Source: CAZNVB01 sp964651495 (GTDB lineage Bacteria; Acidobacteriota; Aminicenantia; Aminicenantales; UBA8522). From it: DNA of 7,802 nt. The notes under the pieces are model-generated. The model saw only the letters and a program-made list of their open reading frames with translations, was not told the origin of the DNA and did not search any database. Shown here in pieces: positions 6,123 to 7,802 of this stretch. How positions within the stretch are numbered: the first letter of the stretch is position 1; the number at the start of each line of letters is the position of its first letter. The translations under genes were made by a program, and so were the position numbers. The stretch covers positions 1-7,802 of the forward strand of contig CAZYWP010000138.1 of the NCBI GenBank assembly GCA_964651495.1. Direction: 5' to 3'.

Positions 6123-6137
6123 TCGGCCGGCCGCCGA
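6123..6137 (+). repeat. Small GC-rich hairpin in the 5' leader
   Basis: TCGGC (6123-6127) pairs with GCCGA (6133-6137) around a 5-nt loop, overlapping the self-complementary GGCCGGCC (6125-6132). It would lie in the untranslated leader of the rightward transcript. There is no U-tract, so it is not an intrinsic terminator in this direction. Confidence 0.3.
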
Positions 6138-6207
6138 GGCGAGGCTGTCTTTATGGAGGATGGGGCGTGGAGCGCTGTTTTCTGATCAAACAGGGCGGAG
6201 GGGACTG

Positions 6208-6516
6208 ATGCCCGGCGGGAAGAGCTGGGAAGTCTGCCTCTGCTCGGATTTCCCCGACTTTGAGGTCTGGTGCAAGAATTTCCGTTCCTACCGCCGGGCC
6301 CGCCGCTTCATGAGAAAAAATCTGCAAAAAGATGAGGACTTCTACTGCGGGACCATCTCCAACGAGGAAAACTCAGTCTTCCAGGTGTTTTACTGGAACG
6401 GCCGCGCCATCATTCCCTGGGACCAGCCCTATGCCCTCCTGCGCCGGCAGGCCCGCCGGCTCGAGAAGAATAAGCATGGTCCGACTTATTTTATAGAAAC
6501 GATAGAAAAACTATAA
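6208..6516 (+). CDS. Hypothetical 102-residue protein
   Basis: I do not recognise this protein. The ATG at 6208 is preferred because GGAGGGG lies 4 nt upstream. The earlier in-frame ATG at 6160 has GGAGG directly against it, too close to work well. From 6208 the product has 102 residues, soluble and basic, with no signal peptide or membrane span. It has cysteines at 10, 12, 22 and 47, a very basic stretch at 25-36 (RSYRRARRFMRK), aromatic-rich strands (VFQVFYWNGRAIIPWDQPY, 58-75) and a basic tail. The Cys spacing is irregular and does not look like a zinc finger. A role in nucleic-acid or partner binding is possible from the charge but unsupported otherwise. It precedes the DhaL-DegV gene by 63 nt on the same strand with no clear terminator, so the two may be co-transcribed. 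Confidence 0.65.
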   Translation: MPGGKSWEVCLCSDFPDFEVWCKNFRSYRRARRFMRKNLQKDEDFYCGTISNEENSVFQVFYWNGRAIIPWDQPYALLRRQARRLEKNKHGPTYFIETIEKL

Positions 6517-6550
6517 TAATTTTGACTTTTCCTGTAAAATAGGCTGAACT
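6512..6550 (+). promoter_or_regulatory. AT-rich intergenic stretch, possible internal promoter
   Basis: The 63-nt gap between the two rightward genes and the codons before it are markedly AT-rich. It holds a perfect TATAAT (6512-6517) with only a weak -35 match (TTTATA, 6490-6495), and a TTGACT (6522-6527) with no good -10 at normal distance; TAAAAT is 7 bp away. TTATAG (6490-6495) and CTATAA (6511-6516) are inverted, but no terminator is evident. Confidence 0.25.
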
Positions 6551-6579
6551 ATGGGATCACGTTCGGAAGAGAGTCTGCT

Positions 6580-7802
6580 ATGAAGATTCGGTATCTCAAC
6601 GGCCGAAGGCTTTACCTTGCCTTTCTAGCCGGTGGGAATGCGGTCATCCAGGACCAGGAATACCTGAATAAGATCAACGTTTTCCCCGTTCCGGACGCCG
6701 ACACGGGGACCAACCTGGCCGCCACCATGCGCTCGATCGCCGAGTCGGCCGTGGCCAGCAAGTCGCTGAAGGGTACCTTCCGGTCCATCGCCGACGCGGC
6801 GCTGGCCGGCGCCAGGGGAAACAGCGGGCTGATTTTCGCTCAGTTCGTCCATAGCCTGAGCAGGGAGATCGAGCACGATCAGCGCCTGACCGCCAGGGCC
6901 TTCGCCGATTCCGTCCGGCGGGCCGTTCAGTCGGTCTACCGGGCCATTCTTTCCCCGGTCGAGGGGACGATGCTGACCGTCATGCGGGAATGGGCCGAGG
7001 CGGTCCATCAGCGGGCGGCCAAGACGGCCGACTTCGTGGAGGTGCTCACCTATTCGCTCCATGCGGCCAATGAGTCGCTGAAGGACACGCCCAAGAAGCT
7101 TTCGGTCCTGGCCAGGGCCGGCGTGGTCGATGCCGGGGCCAAGGGGTTCGTCGACTTCATCGAGGGCGTGCTGCACTTTACCCGGGCCGGTAAACTCCGC
7201 CACATCCCCAGAGCGGTTCCGCTGGCCCCCGAAATCGAACACCGCGTCCACTCTTTCAAAAGGGAAATCACCCACCGGTACTGCGCCGAGGCCCTGCTTC
7301 AAGGGAAGAACATGGACCTGGAAAAAATCCGCAGCCTTGTCCAATCGTTCGGGGAATCGGCCATCGTCGCCGGCTCGGAAGAGAAGCTCCGCCTGCATGT
7401 CCACACCAATTCGCCCTCGGACCTTTTCTTCCGCCTCATAGATTTCGGCCCGATCGTCCAGATCAAGGTGGACGACATGCGCCGCCAATACGAGGCGAGC
7501 CACAGCCGGAAATGGCCGATCGCGCTGGTCACGGATTCGGCCTGCGACCTCCCCCTGGAGTTCATCGAGGACCATCAAATCCAGGTGATCCCCTATAACC
7601 TCTCTTTCGGCGAGACACTCTTCCTCGACAAGCTGACCATCACTCCGGAGCAATTTTACACGCTCTTGAAAACGCGCCGGGACCATCCCAAGACCGCGCA
7701 GGCCTCGGTGGCCACGGTGCAGAGCCTGCTCTCCTTCCTCTCGACCCACTATGAGTCGGTCCTCCTCTTCAGCATCTCCGACAAGCTCAGCGGAGCCTGC
7801 GC
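6580..7802 (+). CDS. DhaL (DAK2)-DegV fusion, FakA-FakB-like, cut by the window end
   Basis: The first 407 residues of a protein that runs off the right edge. Residues about 1-200 form a DhaL/DAK2 ATP-binding domain: NVFPVPDADTGTN (33-45) with the metal-binding aspartates, GARGNSG (77-83), EGTM (128-131) and DAGAKGF (184-190). A middle domain follows, with RLHVHTNSP (271-279) as in FakA proteins. A DegV domain starts near 313, with VTDSACDLP (317-325). In Firmicutes, FakA phosphorylates fatty acids held by separate DegV proteins (FakB); here both parts are joined. The usual DegV motif T-S-Q-P-S reads T-A-Q-A-S (372-376), and S-S-x-L-S-G-T reads S-D-K-L-S-G-A (400-406), so ligand binding may differ. 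The ATG at 6580 has a GAGAG-type ribosome site about 7 nt upstream. Cytosolic; likely feeds acyl-phosphate into phospholipid synthesis if it behaves like the Fak system. Confidence 0.85.
   Translation, partial: MKIRYLNGRRLYLAFLAGGNAVIQDQEYLNKINVFPVPDADTGTNLAATMRSIAESAVASKSLKGTFRSIADAALAGARGNSGLIFAQFVHSLSREIEHDQRLTARAFADSVRRAVQSVYRAILSPVEGTMLTVMREWAEAVHQRAAKTADFVEVLTYSLHAANESLKDTPKKLSVLARAGVVDAGAKGFVDFIEGVLHFTRAGKLRHIPRAVPLAPEIEHRVHSFKREITHRYCAEALLQGKNMDLEKIRSLVQSFGESAIVAGSEEKLRLHVHTNSPSDLFFRLIDFGPIVQIKVDDMRRQYEASHSRKWPIALVTDSACDLPLEFIEDHQIQVIPYNLSFGETLFLDKLTITPEQFYTLLKTRRDHPKTAQASVATVQSLLSFLSTHYESVLLFSISDKLSGAC

Noticed and set aside
6551..6583. Ten-codon frame whose TGA overlaps the DhaL-DegV start as ATGA
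   Set aside because: Too short, with no clear ribosome site of its own; probably chance.
6625..7749. 374-codon minus-strand open frame
   Set aside because: Antisense to the DhaL-DegV gene, which is supported by many motifs; the antisense translation is low-complexity Gly/Arg/Asp-rich with no family resemblance.

Overview
The window is GC-rich bacterial chromosome with dense, overlapping genes and long spurious reading frames on the opposite strands. The gene content resembles uncultured GC-rich lineages such as Aminicenantota, Acidobacteriota or deltaproteobacterial groups: a fused DhaL-DegV protein, a BtrK-like fold-type III decarboxylase and an Lgt-family fusion. That taxonomic placement is an inference from gene style only. 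No 16S or other marker gene is present.

Layout. Positions 1-236 hold no convincing gene but contain a nested inverted repeat (76-170). Positions 237-5881 are one tightly packed minus-strand operon, transcribed right to left. Its order is: an isoprenylcysteine-methyltransferase-like/Lgt-like membrane fusion (start 5881), an ABC ATPase (start 4418), an ABC-2 type permease (start 3777), a LysA/BtrK-type PLP decarboxylase homologue (start 3016) and an aldehyde dehydrogenase family protein (start 1640). Each junction overlaps by 4 to 10 nt, so the five proteins are probably made together. A 24-codon reading frame (5884-5958) ends 2 nt before the first gene. Positions 5959-6207 form a divergent regulatory region. 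It holds four TGTCA-like pentamers on an exact 11-bp register (6010-6047), which resembles a double Pho box. Rightward lie an unrecognised 102-aa protein (6208-6516) and the start of a DhaL-DegV fusion (6580 to the window edge), resembling both subunits of fatty acid kinase.

How it may work together. The operon combines a PLP enzyme that probably acts on an amino acid, an aldehyde oxidiser, a small ABC transporter and a membrane protein built from two lipid- or prenyl-related domains. It looks like a pathway that makes and exports, or attaches to lipid, an amino-acid-derived compound. The decarboxylase homologue lacks the usual catalytic cysteine. The Lgt-like half lacks the usual histidine. 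The aldehyde dehydrogenase lacks roughly 45 residues of its middle. The operon is therefore either chemically specialised or partly decayed. The Pho-like operator raises the possibility that the pathway responds to phosphate limitation, for example in lipid remodelling. This is a hypothesis; the product cannot be read from the sequence.
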